Shown piece after piece: positions 1 through 7,336 of a DNA stretch of 64,000 nt. The stretch is from Wansuia hejianensis (GTDB lineage: Bacteria; Bacillota; Clostridia; Lachnospirales; Lachnospiraceae). How positions within the stretch are numbered: the stretch's first letter is position 1; each line of letters opens with the position of its first letter. The translations under genes and the position numbers were made by a program. The notes beneath the pieces were generated by a model. That model had not been told where the DNA came from. It saw nothing but the letters and a program-made list of their open reading frames with translations, and ran no database searches. Location: positions 1,067,501-1,131,500 of the forward strand of contig NZ_CP060635.1 in NCBI RefSeq assembly GCF_014337215.1, in the 5' to 3' direction.

Positions 1-152
1 AGGTGGCAAATGAACTGGGTGTTCCCCTTTCTGAAGGATATAACGGAAACCTGACTTCCAAGCAGAACGGATCTGTAGGTGGCTATATGGTGAAGAAAAT
101 GATCGAAGCTCAGGAGCGTCAGATGTCTGGCGGTTCCGGTCAGCAGTTCTAA
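1..152 (+). CDS. alpha/beta-type small acid-soluble spore protein, 3' part only
   Basis: The reading frame that ends with TAA at 150-152 gives 49 residues beginning VANELGVPLSEGYNGNL and containing SKQNGSVGG and MVKKMIEAQE. This is the conserved C-terminal part of alpha/beta-type SASPs, the small proteins that coat and protect DNA in the dormant spore and are degraded by the GPR protease at germination. The start lies outside the window; the family is usually 60-75 residues, so roughly the first quarter is missing. A strong hairpin terminator follows, so it is probably monocistronic, as is common for these genes. It is direct evidence that the host forms spores. Confidence 0.93.
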   Translation, partial: VANELGVPLSEGYNGNLTSKQNGSVGGYMVKKMIEAQERQMSGGSGQQF

Positions 153-196
153 TCATTTCATCATGAAACAGGATCTCAGTTGACTGAGATCTAAAA

Positions 197-234
197 AGAG
201 AGACTGCCGTATTCCAGAATACGACGGTCTCTCT
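197..234 (+). terminator. intrinsic terminator after the spore protein gene
   Basis: An 18-base arm at 197-214 pairs with 217-234, with two G-U pairs and a very short loop, and the right arm ends in TCTCTCTT. A smaller palindrome (GATCTCAGTTGACTGAGATC, about 173-192) lies just before it. The DUF6465 gene on the other strand ends at 257, so the hairpin sits between convergent genes and may serve both. Confidence 0.8.
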
Positions 235-256
235 TAGCGTGCCTCAGGGCGGCTGG

Positions 257-730
257 TTATAGCTCGAAGCTTCCGGTAATATTCTCGTTGATCACGTAAT
301 ATGCAGTAGTCTCTTCCGGCTTCACATAAAGCTTCACATCTTTTAAATCTCCTGCGTCTCTTCCCAGTTCAGCAGTCCATATTTCCTTCACCCTGGCAAA
401 CAGATCCGCAGACGCCAGTTCCTTTCCGCTAAACTGAAGGATCAGAGAGGTGGATGGCTCTTTTTTAACCGCTTCCTTCTTGGAAGCCGTCTTACGCGAA
501 ACTGTTTTTTTAGCCGGGGCTTTCTTAGCAGCGGGCGCTTTCCTGGCCGGGGCTTTCTTATTTTCTTTTACTGTATTCTTTGCAGACTCCTTAACAGGCT
601 CTGCAGTTTCTTTTGTAGGTTCTTTTGTTGCAACTGTCTGTTTTGGTTCTTCTGTTGTCTTTACAGCATTCGTGGATGTCTTCTTTACTTCAGCTTTTAC
701 TGCGGCAACTGGTGCTTTTTTTTCTGCCAT
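257..730 (-). CDS. DUF6465 family protein with Lys/Ala-rich N-terminal half
   Basis: A 157-residue protein in two parts. Residues 1 to about 95 are a low-complexity, Lys/Ala/Thr/Glu-rich tail with repeated KKAPA- and RKAPA-like blocks that resemble histone H1-type or disordered DNA-binding tails. The last 60 residues form a compact domain (ILQFSGKEL ... LYVKPEE ... YYVINENITGSF), which I recognise as the conserved core of DUF6465, a family of unknown function common in clostridia. I place the start at 730 because GGAGGA lies 7 bases upstream of that ATG; a longer reading to 766 has no such site. The gene has its own promoter at 779-807. Binding to nucleic acid is an inference from charge only. 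Confidence 0.8.
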   Translation of the reverse strand: MAEKKAPVAAVKAEVKKTSTNAVKTTEEPKQTVATKEPTKETAEPVKESAKNTVKENKKAPARKAPAAKKAPAKKTVSRKTASKKEAVKKEPSTSLILQFSGKELASADLFARVKEIWTAELGRDAGDLKDVKLYVKPEETTAYYVINENITGSFEL

Positions 731-778
731 TTCACATTCCTCCCACGTTTCGTATAATAACCACATCTTTTCCTGCTT

Positions 779-807
779 ATCATAACGTTTTTTTTGGGCA
801 TTTTCAA
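779..807 (-). promoter_or_regulatory. promoter for the DUF6465 gene
   Basis: On the minus strand TTGAAA (802-807) is followed after exactly 17 bases, including an A8 run, by TATGAT (779-784). This is a good sigma-A-type promoter about 50 bases upstream of the start at 730. The rest of the gap up to the end of recG (731-852) shows nothing else that I can support. Confidence 0.65.
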
Positions 808-852
808 GAGAAGCGCCGCAAGTTTGTCAGTAACGACCAAATTCCATAGTTT

Positions 853-2910
853 TCATAGCAAAATGTCAGCATTTTGACGTTCAAGATAATGCTCCAAAGC
901 CTCACTCAGCAGCCTGTTCTGAGGCAGTTTCAGCTCAGGATCCAGCTCCAGAATCTCACGCACCGCGGCGCTGGATTCTTTTAATATATCCGCATCCTGA
1001 TAGATATCCGCGATCTGGAAGTCCGCAATTCCGCTCTGCCGGATTCCGAAGAGATCCCCCGGTCCCCGAAGCTTCAAATCCTCTTCGGCGATGTAAAAGC
1101 CATCGTTTGATCTATTCAGGATGTCCAGACGCCGGGATGTTTCTTCCTTCTCATCACCCTGCATGAAAATACAGTAAGACTGTGCCTCACCCCGCCCTAC
1201 CCGGCCGCGGAGCTGATGAAGCTGTGCCAGCCCGAAGCGTTCGGCATTCTCAATCAGCATGACTGTGGCGTTGGGCACATTGACGCCCACTTCCACAACT
1301 GTTGTGGAAACAAGGATCTGGATCTCATTCGCCGCAAAAGCTTCCATGATCTCATTTTTTTTCTGCGCCTTCATCTGGCCGTGCAGCGGCTCCACACGGA
1401 TGCCGGCAGGCATCCGTTCCCTCAGGCGGCTGCTGTAATCCATCACATTCTCACAATTCAGCTCTTCATTCTCTTCTACCATGGGACAGATCACATATAC
1501 CTGATGGCCGGCCGTTATTTCCCGTTCCATGAACTGATAGGCGTTCGGCCGCCAGGAGGTGCCTACCACACAATTCTTGATCGGAAGGCGGCGGGCCGGC
1601 AGCTCATTCAAAACAGATATGTCCAGATCGCCGTACAGGATAATCGCCAATGTGCGGGGAATCGGGGTAGCGCTCATGACGAGAACATTGGGAGGATACC
1701 CTTTCTCAGTCAGAAGCGTTCTCTGACGCACACCGAACCTATGCTGCTCATCAGTGATTACCAGAGCCAGATCCCGGTATACGACCTTTTCCTGGATCAG
1801 CGCGTGAGTTCCAACGATCATCTTTGTCTCTCCGGAAGCAATCTTCTCATAGATCTCCCGCTTCTCCTTCTGCGTACAGCTGCCCTTCAGCAGCACAGGA
1901 CGGGCGTCTGTGATCTGATTTTCTTCCAGCAGGCGGCACAGTGATTCATAGTGCTGGACAGCCAGCACTTCGGTAGGAACCATCAGGGCGCTCTGGTATC
2001 CGTTCTCACAGCACATAATCATTGAGAGAAACGCCAGAATCGTCTTGCCGCTTCCCACATCTCCCTGAATCAATCGATTCATCAGTAGCCGCCCCGTCAT
2101 ATCCCGTTCCAGTTCATTCCAGACGCCCATCTGCGCGTCGGTCAGGCGGTAGGGCAGATTCTCAATCACTTCCTCTGTCCTCCAGACCGCTCTCATTGGA
2201 AAATGATTCTCCACAGTTTCCGTCTTTTCCTTCAGCCTGCTGAGAGCCAGGATAAAAAAGAAAAACTCATCGAACACCAGCCTGCGGCGGGCTTCGGCCA
2301 GGGAATTCCGGTCAGAGGGAAAATGGATCTCCGCTATCGCGTAATTGATCTCACAGAGCCTTAATCTCTCACGTTGTTCTTCCGGCAGATATTCCGGCTC
2401 CAGGCTTCGCTCCTCCAACAACTGGCTGACAGCTTTGATGACCATTTTATTGGTCAGTCCTGTGGTCAGCGGATAGATCGGCCGGAGCTGCCCCTGTATC
2501 TCATCATATCCTGCGATTGTAAATATCTCCGGATGTTCCATGGTCTTTCTTCCGTTCTTCATCGAAACACGGCCACGGAAAATATAGCTGCCGCCCCTTT
2601 TCAGCGTGCTTTTTAAAAAGGGCATGTGAAACCAGGTGATCTGCAGCTTACCGGTCTCATCCTCTAGCTGGAGGATGGTGACAGATTTATGATTGTAGTT
2701 TTTAACGCTGGGCTGACGAAGAATTCTTCCGCAGACGGCATTTTTTTCGTTATCCCTGACCATGCCGAGAGGCACTGTCTGTTCATAGGAATCATAATCC
2801 CGCGGATAATAATGAAGAAGCTGGTTGAGATTGCCTACTCCGGCTCTCTCAAACAGCTTTTCTGTTTTCTCTCCGATTCCCTTCAGGGTTCTCAAAGATT
2901 CTTCCTTCAT
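853..2910 (-). CDS. recG: ATP-dependent DNA helicase RecG
   Basis: A 685-residue protein of normal RecG length. It remodels stalled replication forks and branch-migrates Holliday junctions. The N-terminal wedge/OB-fold region (about 1-240) is followed by two helicase lobes: Walker A GDVGSGKT at 283-290, DEQH box at 387-390, SATPIPRT at 413-420, and the RecG-typical region QLRGRVGRG near residue 580. It is the last gene of asp23-fakA-recG, starting 16 bases after the fakA stop, so it is probably co-transcribed. The Shine-Dalgarno site is weak. The fakA-recG pairing is common in Firmicutes. I see nothing unusual in the protein. Confidence 0.98.
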   Translation of the reverse strand: MKEESLRTLKGIGEKTEKLFERAGVGNLNQLLHYYPRDYDSYEQTVPLGMVRDNEKNAVCGRILRQPSVKNYNHKSVTILQLEDETGKLQITWFHMPFLKSTLKRGGSYIFRGRVSMKNGRKTMEHPEIFTIAGYDEIQGQLRPIYPLTTGLTNKMVIKAVSQLLEERSLEPEYLPEEQRERLRLCEINYAIAEIHFPSDRNSLAEARRRLVFDEFFFFILALSRLKEKTETVENHFPMRAVWRTEEVIENLPYRLTDAQMGVWNELERDMTGRLLMNRLIQGDVGSGKTILAFLSMIMCCENGYQSALMVPTEVLAVQHYESLCRLLEENQITDARPVLLKGSCTQKEKREIYEKIASGETKMIVGTHALIQEKVVYRDLALVITDEQHRFGVRQRTLLTEKGYPPNVLVMSATPIPRTLAIILYGDLDISVLNELPARRLPIKNCVVGTSWRPNAYQFMEREITAGHQVYVICPMVEENEELNCENVMDYSSRLRERMPAGIRVEPLHGQMKAQKKNEIMEAFAANEIQILVSTTVVEVGVNVPNATVMLIENAERFGLAQLHQLRGRVGRGEAQSYCIFMQGDEKEETSRRLDILNRSNDGFYIAEEDLKLRGPGDLFGIRQSGIADFQIADIYQDADILKESSAAVREILELDPELKLPQNRLLSEALEHYLERQNADILL

Positions 2911-2926
2911 ATCATTTACCGGACTG

Positions 2927-4585
2927 TTATTCTACTGAAATAATACAATAGTAAATAGGCTGTCCGCCGGCGTTCACTTCCACATCACAGTCAGAATATT
3001 TTTCAGAAACTTCCTGAGCCAGCTTTTCTGCTTCTTCTTCTGAAAAATCCTCACCATAATAAATGCTGATAAGCTCCGCGCCTTCCTCCATCATGGCGTC
3101 CACCGTCTCTCTGGCCACTTCAGCCACTTCTTTTCCCACAGCCAGGATGCCATGGTCGCCGATCGCCATAATATCGCCCTGATGGATCTCTTTATCCTCA
3201 ATCCGCGTATCCCTTACCGCATATGTGACCTGCCCGGTACGTACTGTCTGGATCATCTCATTCATGATCTCCGTGTTCTCTTCCACAGATTTTTCCGGAG
3301 CGAAATTGATGATGGCTGTAATCCCCTGGGGAACCGTCTTCGTAGGGATAACAATGATGTTCTTATCCTTGGTCAGCTCCCTGGCCTGATTGGCCGCCAG
3401 AATGATGTTCTTATTGTTGGGATAAATAAATATATTCCTGGCATTGACCTGAGCAATGGCATTCAGCATATCTTCCGTACTGGGATTCATGGTCTGTCCG
3501 CCCTCAATCAGGTAGTCCACATCCAGCCCCCGGAAAATCTCTCCGAAGCCGTCCCCAATGGATACGGCGATAAACCCGACTTCCTTCTCCGGCTTCTGAA
3601 CCGGGGCAGCCTGCTGCTGTGCCAGCTTCTCCGCATCCTTAATCACTCTTTCCTGATGCTCTTCTCTCATATTGTCAATCTTCATCCGGGTCAGCGATCC
3701 GTACAGCAGCGCCCGCTGAAGGGCCAGACCCGGATCGTTGGTATGAACATGGACTTTCACAATCTCCTCATCAGCCACCACGACTATCGAATCTCCGATT
3801 GATGAAAGGTAGGCTTTGAAGTCCAGCTCTTCTGTGCGGTTGAGCGGTTTGTTCAATACGAGGATAAACTCGGTGCAGTAGCCGAATTTAATCTCCTCTT
3901 CGGTCTCTCTGGAGACCTTCACAAATTCTGACCCGCCGGAAGCCGGCTGAAAATCCAACCGGATCTCCTTGCCCATAAATGCATCATAGGCACCCTGCAG
4001 CACAGTCATCAGGCCCTGTCCGCCGGAATCCACAACTCCCGCCTCCTTCAACACCGGAAGCATCTCAGGAGTCTGGGACAGGACGTATTCTCCATGTGTC
4101 AGAATCTCCTTCATGAAGTCGGAAAGAGGCAGGCTTTCCTCAGAAAGTTCCACTGCTTTGTCAGCAATACCTCTGGCAACGGTCAGGATCGTCCCTTCCT
4201 TCGGCTTCATGACTGCCTTGTAAGCTGTCTCCACGGCCTTTACCAGCGCTGCCGCCAGCACAGGCGCGTCCGCTTCTTCATAATTACGGATACCCTTCGT
4301 AAAACCACGCAGCAGCTGGGATAAGATAACGCCCGAATTCCCGCGGGCGCCCCGCAGGGAGCCTGAAGAGATTGCCTTGGCCAGGTCCGGCATCGTGGCC
4401 TTCTCCAGCGCGCTGACCTCTTTGACTGCCGACATGATTGTCATCGTCATATTCGTCCCCGTATCCCCGTCAGGAACTGGAAAAACGTTCAGCTCATTAA
4501 TCCACTCCTTTTTAGCTTCCAGATTCTTAGCTCCTGCCAAAAACATTTTCGCAAGCAATTTGGCATCTATTGTATTTGCAGACAC
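2927..4585 (-). CDS. fakA: fatty acid kinase catalytic subunit FakA / DhaL-domain protein (YloV family)
   Basis: A 552-residue protein with an N-terminal DhaL (DAK phosphatase-type) ATP-binding domain, including the magnesium-binding motif PDGDTGTNM at 38-46, and a C-terminal DegV-like/FakA domain. In characterised Firmicutes FakA phosphorylates fatty acids presented by a FakB (DegV) protein, so that exogenous or recycled fatty acids enter phospholipid synthesis. No FakB gene is in the window. The ATG at 4585 has the site AGAGGAGGAAAC just upstream. It lies 21 bases after the Asp23/Gls24 gene, an arrangement common in Firmicutes. The enzymatic role is inferred from the family. Confidence 0.93.
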   Translation of the reverse strand: MSANTIDAKLLAKMFLAGAKNLEAKKEWINELNVFPVPDGDTGTNMTMTIMSAVKEVSALEKATMPDLAKAISSGSLRGARGNSGVILSQLLRGFTKGIRNYEEADAPVLAAALVKAVETAYKAVMKPKEGTILTVARGIADKAVELSEESLPLSDFMKEILTHGEYVLSQTPEMLPVLKEAGVVDSGGQGLMTVLQGAYDAFMGKEIRLDFQPASGGSEFVKVSRETEEEIKFGYCTEFILVLNKPLNRTEELDFKAYLSSIGDSIVVVADEEIVKVHVHTNDPGLALQRALLYGSLTRMKIDNMREEHQERVIKDAEKLAQQQAAPVQKPEKEVGFIAVSIGDGFGEIFRGLDVDYLIEGGQTMNPSTEDMLNAIAQVNARNIFIYPNNKNIILAANQARELTKDKNIIVIPTKTVPQGITAIINFAPEKSVEENTEIMNEMIQTVRTGQVTYAVRDTRIEDKEIHQGDIMAIGDHGILAVGKEVAEVARETVDAMMEEGAELISIYYGEDFSEEEAEKLAQEVSEKYSDCDVEVNAGGQPIYYCIISVE

Positions 4586-4606
4586 AACAAGTTTCCTCCT
4601 CTTACC

Positions 4607-4963
4607 TCAATCTATGACGCGTACGCCTTCAACCAGAATACGGACATGCTCCGTCTCCATTCCGGTGAATTCTTCCACTTTATACTTTACATTTCCAATC
4701 AAGTTATCTGCCACTGCGGAAATGCTGACGCCATACGCCACGATAACATGGAAATCCAGCGAAATCTTATTATCGTTGATTACAACATTAATGCCGTGCT
4801 TGATGCTGTCTTTTCTAAGTAATTTAACCAGGCCGTCCTTCATATTGACCGCTGCCATGCCTACTATTCCAAAGCACTCCACGGCGACAGTCCCGGCATA
4901 AGTAGCGATGACATCCGGATTAATGACAACTTCTCCCAATCCCGTATTCATTCGACCTTTCAT
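4607..4963 (-). CDS. Asp23/Gls24 family envelope stress protein
   Basis: A 118-residue protein covering the whole compact Asp23/Gls24 domain (GEVVINPDVIATYAG ... ECFGIVGMA ... VDFHVIVAYG-like segment). Members of this small cytoplasmic family are membrane-associated in staphylococci and linked to alkaline or envelope stress. It opens the asp23-fakA-recG operon. A TATACT element at 5000-5005 (minus strand), about 37 bases upstream of the start, is a probable -10, but the -35 is poor. It is divergent from rpmB. Confidence 0.92.
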   Translation of the reverse strand: MKGRMNTGLGEVVINPDVIATYAGTVAVECFGIVGMAAVNMKDGLVKLLRKDSIKHGINVVINDNKISLDFHVIVAYGVSISAVADNLIGNVKYKVEEFTGMETEHVRILVEGVRVID

Positions 4964-5067
4964 GTCTTACGCTCCCTTCACTGCTTTTTTCTCTATCTAA
5001 GTATAACCGATTATGGCGGAAAATGAAATAAGAAAATGAAAAACCTTGTAAAATTTATTTTTTGTAC

Positions 5068-5096
5068 TTGCAAAACACGTCTATATCTGGTAGAAT
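5068..5096 (+). promoter_or_regulatory. rpmB promoter
   Basis: TTGCAA (5068-5073), a 17-base spacer, then TAGAAT (5091-5096). Transcription would start near 5103, giving a leader of about 54 bases that ends in the strong site AAGGAGG before the ATG at 5157. Confidence 0.75.
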
Positions 5097-5156
5097 AACT
5101 TATGTTGTGAGCCCATATAATGACTGGCTCAAGTTTATTGTCAAGGAGGTGCAATC

Positions 5157-5342
5157 ATGGCAAAATGTGCAATCTGCGAAAAGGGCGTTTACTTTGGTAA
5201 CAGTGTAAGCCATTCTCATAGAAGATCCAACAAGATGTGGAAATCAAACGTCAAGTCAGTTCGTGTGAAGACTGAGAATGGAAACAAAAGAATGTACGTT
5301 TGTACTTCCTGCTTAAGAAGCGGAAAAGTAGAACGCGCTTAA
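5157..5342 (+). CDS. rpmB: 50S ribosomal protein L28
   Basis: A 61-residue protein of the usual bacterial L28 length, a component of the large ribosomal subunit. It has the zinc-ribbon form, with Cys pairs CAIC at 4-7 and CTSC at 49-52. The segment SHRRSNKMWKSN is the family hallmark. AAGGAGGTGCAATC precedes the ATG. It is transcribed alone between its promoter and a hairpin terminator. The Cys-containing form is normally the zinc-replete paralogue where two exist; no second copy is in the window. Confidence 0.98.
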   Translation: MAKCAICEKGVYFGNSVSHSHRRSNKMWKSNVKSVRVKTENGNKRMYVCTSCLRSGKVERA

Positions 5343-5374
5343 GTATCGTTTTGGAATCTTAACAGGGATTTTTC

Positions 5375-5405
5375 AGAGGCGGCCATCCTTCCGGATGCCG
5401 CCTCT
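5375..5405. terminator. hairpin terminator between rpmB and the pilus operon end
   Basis: Arm 5375-5388 pairs with 5393-5405 (GC-rich, one bulged C, TTCC loop), followed on the plus strand by the T-rich TCTTCTGTCATTTT. It lies 32 bases after the rpmB stop and 12 bases beyond the last pilus gene on the other strand, so it probably serves both. Confidence 0.75.
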
Positions 5406-5417
5406 TCTTCTGTCATT

Positions 5418-6140
5418 TTATGCTTCTTCCTGAATCTTGTCATAATCAGAAGGTTCCGAGAAATTATAGCATTCGATATAGCTGACGGCCTTATAGGAGC
5501 CATAGCGGTCATGATTGATCGTCAGATCCACCCGGATGATATTGGGTGGATATTCAGCTCCTGAAGGATCCGCCTGGGAAAACTTTAATTCTTCAATATA
5601 ATATCCCATATATGCCGCCTGGTCAAAACTCCAGTCCACCGCTTCATAACGGGTCACCGTGCCCAAAGCAGAGCCCGGAGCACTGCTCTGAACCGCATAA
5701 TAATATAGAAGCAGCTGGTCTTCTGTATCCTGATACTGGTTTCCTGAGAGATTGTCTCCGCTGTCATCCCGGATCTTTCCCTTAGCCCCCGTAGTCGTGA
5801 TACAGATATGGCTGCCGGTCCGGTCATACAGTTCAATCACCTGCCCGCTCTCATAGATCTTCAGCGTTTTATCCTGGCTTGCGCCTCCCTGGGCAATACT
5901 CACCTGTGCGCCCCCGATTTCACCGGTTATCTTCTCCAGAAGCGTATCCGACACCTGGCATCCATAGGTAACCCCCTTAATCTGATAATAGACTTTCATA
6001 CAGGAAAAAATCACCTGACTGAGAGCAGTTAAAAACAGGCATAAAAGAGCAAACGCCACTATCAGCTCCACCAAAGTGACGCCCTGCCTGTTTTTTAATA
6101 GATGTTTCCTCACTTTTCTGCCTTCTCTGTTTATCCTCAT
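5418..6140 (-). CDS. type IV minor pilin / pseudopilin (last gene of the pilus operon)
   Basis: With the start at 6140 this is a 240-residue protein with a class III (prepilin) signal: a basic leader ending NRQG, then VTLVELIVAF with Glu at mature position 5, and a hydrophobic helix. The rest is a globular extracytoplasmic domain with no recognisable motif. It would be cleaved and N-methylated by the prepilin peptidase at 24855-25619 and assembled into the pilus, perhaps near the tip as GspI/GspJ-type minor pilins are. The frame is open back to an ATG at 6209 overlapping the previous stop (TGATG), but only the ATG at 6140 has a Shine-Dalgarno site (GGAG, 9 bases away) and gives a normal 20-residue leader. 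Confidence 0.85.
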   Translation of the reverse strand: MRINREGRKVRKHLLKNRQGVTLVELIVAFALLCLFLTALSQVIFSCMKVYYQIKGVTYGCQVSDTLLEKITGEIGGAQVSIAQGGASQDKTLKIYESGQVIELYDRTGSHICITTTGAKGKIRDDSGDNLSGNQYQDTEDQLLLYYYAVQSSAPGSALGTVTRYEAVDWSFDQAAYMGYYIEELKFSQADPSGAEYPPNIIRVDLTINHDRYGSYKAVSYIECYNFSEPSDYDKIQEEA

Positions 6141-6208
6141 ATCACCCTGCTCCGCAATCCCTATGCTGATCTGAACTATTTCACTGCCGCCTCTTTTTTG
6201 CGGCCGCA

Positions 6209-6592
6209 TCAATGAATTTCTGAAAAAAAGGAATACAGCTGATAACCGGTTTCATCATCTTCATAGAGCTGAAGCCCTGTACTTTGCAAACCGATGCTGA
6301 TTTCCTTAGCCTTATTCCCCGCCGCAGTCTTTTCCACATCCACAGCCAGGCTCAGGCTGAGGCCTTCCAGCTTCTGCCTCCCCGCCTGGTTGGCTGTTTT
6401 ATAATAACCGGCGTTAAAGCTCTCATTCTTTTCAATCATTTTCTGCGAAGTTACCAGCATTTTCGATGATGTCAGCACCACTCTTGAAAACATGACAATC
6501 ATGACCATCACAACGAGAAAGGCAATCAGGACCTCAACCATTGTAGATCCGGATGTAGAATTTTTTCTTCTTTTTTTTGCTGTTATTTTCAT
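6209..6592 (-). CDS. type IV minor pilin / pseudopilin, small
   Basis: A 127-residue protein. The leader MKITAKKRRKNSTSG is followed by STMVEVLIAFLVVMVM, a prepilin peptidase site (Gly15/Ser16) with Glu at mature position 5. The C-terminal domain is short (about 80 residues) and contains no motif I recognise. It begins 13 bases after the preceding pilin-like gene, which places it among the minor pilins clustered at the end of the operon. Its size suits a GspI/PilV-like minor subunit, but the exact class cannot be set from sequence alone. Confidence 0.85.
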   Translation of the reverse strand: MKITAKKRRKNSTSGSTMVEVLIAFLVVMVMIVMFSRVVLTSSKMLVTSQKMIEKNESFNAGYYKTANQAGRQKLEGLSLSLAVDVEKTAAGNKAKEISIGLQSTGLQLYEDDETGYQLYSFFSEIH

Positions 6593-6605
6593 GATGTTCC
6601 TCCTT

Positions 6606-7271
6606 CTACTCCCGCATATTCAAGCTCCAGCTCCATGCCTTCTCATTTTCTATGGAATTCCCGTTTGGATTCACTTCTGCGCCGGCAGTCCCTGCATCCG
6701 GTCCGGGGGCGTCTGTATAATCTGTACTTCCCACAATCAGTTCATAGGTAGAGGTAACGGTCGTCTTCTGTCTGCCCTTTTCACAGGTCACCTGTATGAC
6801 CAGGGGCGTACCCGCTTCTTCAGCCCCTGATTCACTTTCCCAGTAAATCATCACCGAAATGCCGTCCAGAAGCTCCGCTCCCTCTATACCTGCGTCTGAC
6901 GGGGTGATTGTAAAATACCTGCAGGCATAGGAGGCCGTATGTCCTCTTTCTTCCGTATTATAATAAGGCCAGCTGCTCTGCCATACATTATAGCGCAGAT
7001 AGAACCAGAGGGGATATTTTCCTTCGTTCAGCGCAGCCTCCTGTTCCTGGTAAGACTGAAAGGGTGGAATCGTGATCTCCTCTTCCAATGCCTTGCTCAG
7101 GCTCTGAGCCAGTTCCCGGCACTGGGATGCATCCTGCCGCTTCCCGGCCGTATGGAACAGGGAATAAGAGATCATCAGAAGAGACAGGCTGAGCAGCATC
7201 ACTACCGCCATAATGATGATCGCACCGAGAAGTGCCGAACCATCTTTCTGCTTTCGGATATTTACCTTCAT
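6606..7271 (-). CDS. PilX/GspK-like minor pilin lacking Glu5
   Basis: With the start at 7271 (AAGGAG 7 bases upstream) this is a 221-residue protein. After a basic leader it has KDGSALLGAIIIMAVVMLLS, a membrane helix preceded by a Gly/Ser junction that looks like a prepilin cleavage site, but mature position 5 is Gly rather than Glu. Absence of Glu5 is typical of GspK-type and some PilX-type tip subunits. The helix continues into a segment rich in Gln, Lys and Glu, then a globular domain ending in a Gly/Ala/Pro-rich tail. A frame extends upstream to 7340 and overlaps the giant gene, but the Shine-Dalgarno site favours 7271. Confidence 0.75.
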   Translation of the reverse strand: MKVNIRKQKDGSALLGAIIIMAVVMLLSLSLLMISYSLFHTAGKRQDASQCRELAQSLSKALEEEITIPPFQSYQEQEAALNEGKYPLWFYLRYNVWQSSWPYYNTEERGHTASYACRYFTITPSDAGIEGAELLDGISVMIYWESESGAEEAGTPLVIQVTCEKGRQKTTVTSTYELIVGSTDYTDAPGPDAGTAGAEVNPNGNSIENEKAWSWSLNMRE

Positions 7272-7336
7272 CGCCTGTCTCCTTTCCTCTGCCCTGCTCT
7301 CCCTCATTCTATGCCCCGTAGGTGGTCCATATAATC

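Noticed and set aside
5157..5342. Leader of rpmB checked for a ribosomal-protein autoregulatory structure
   Set aside because: Only about 54 bases, without a clear conserved hairpin.
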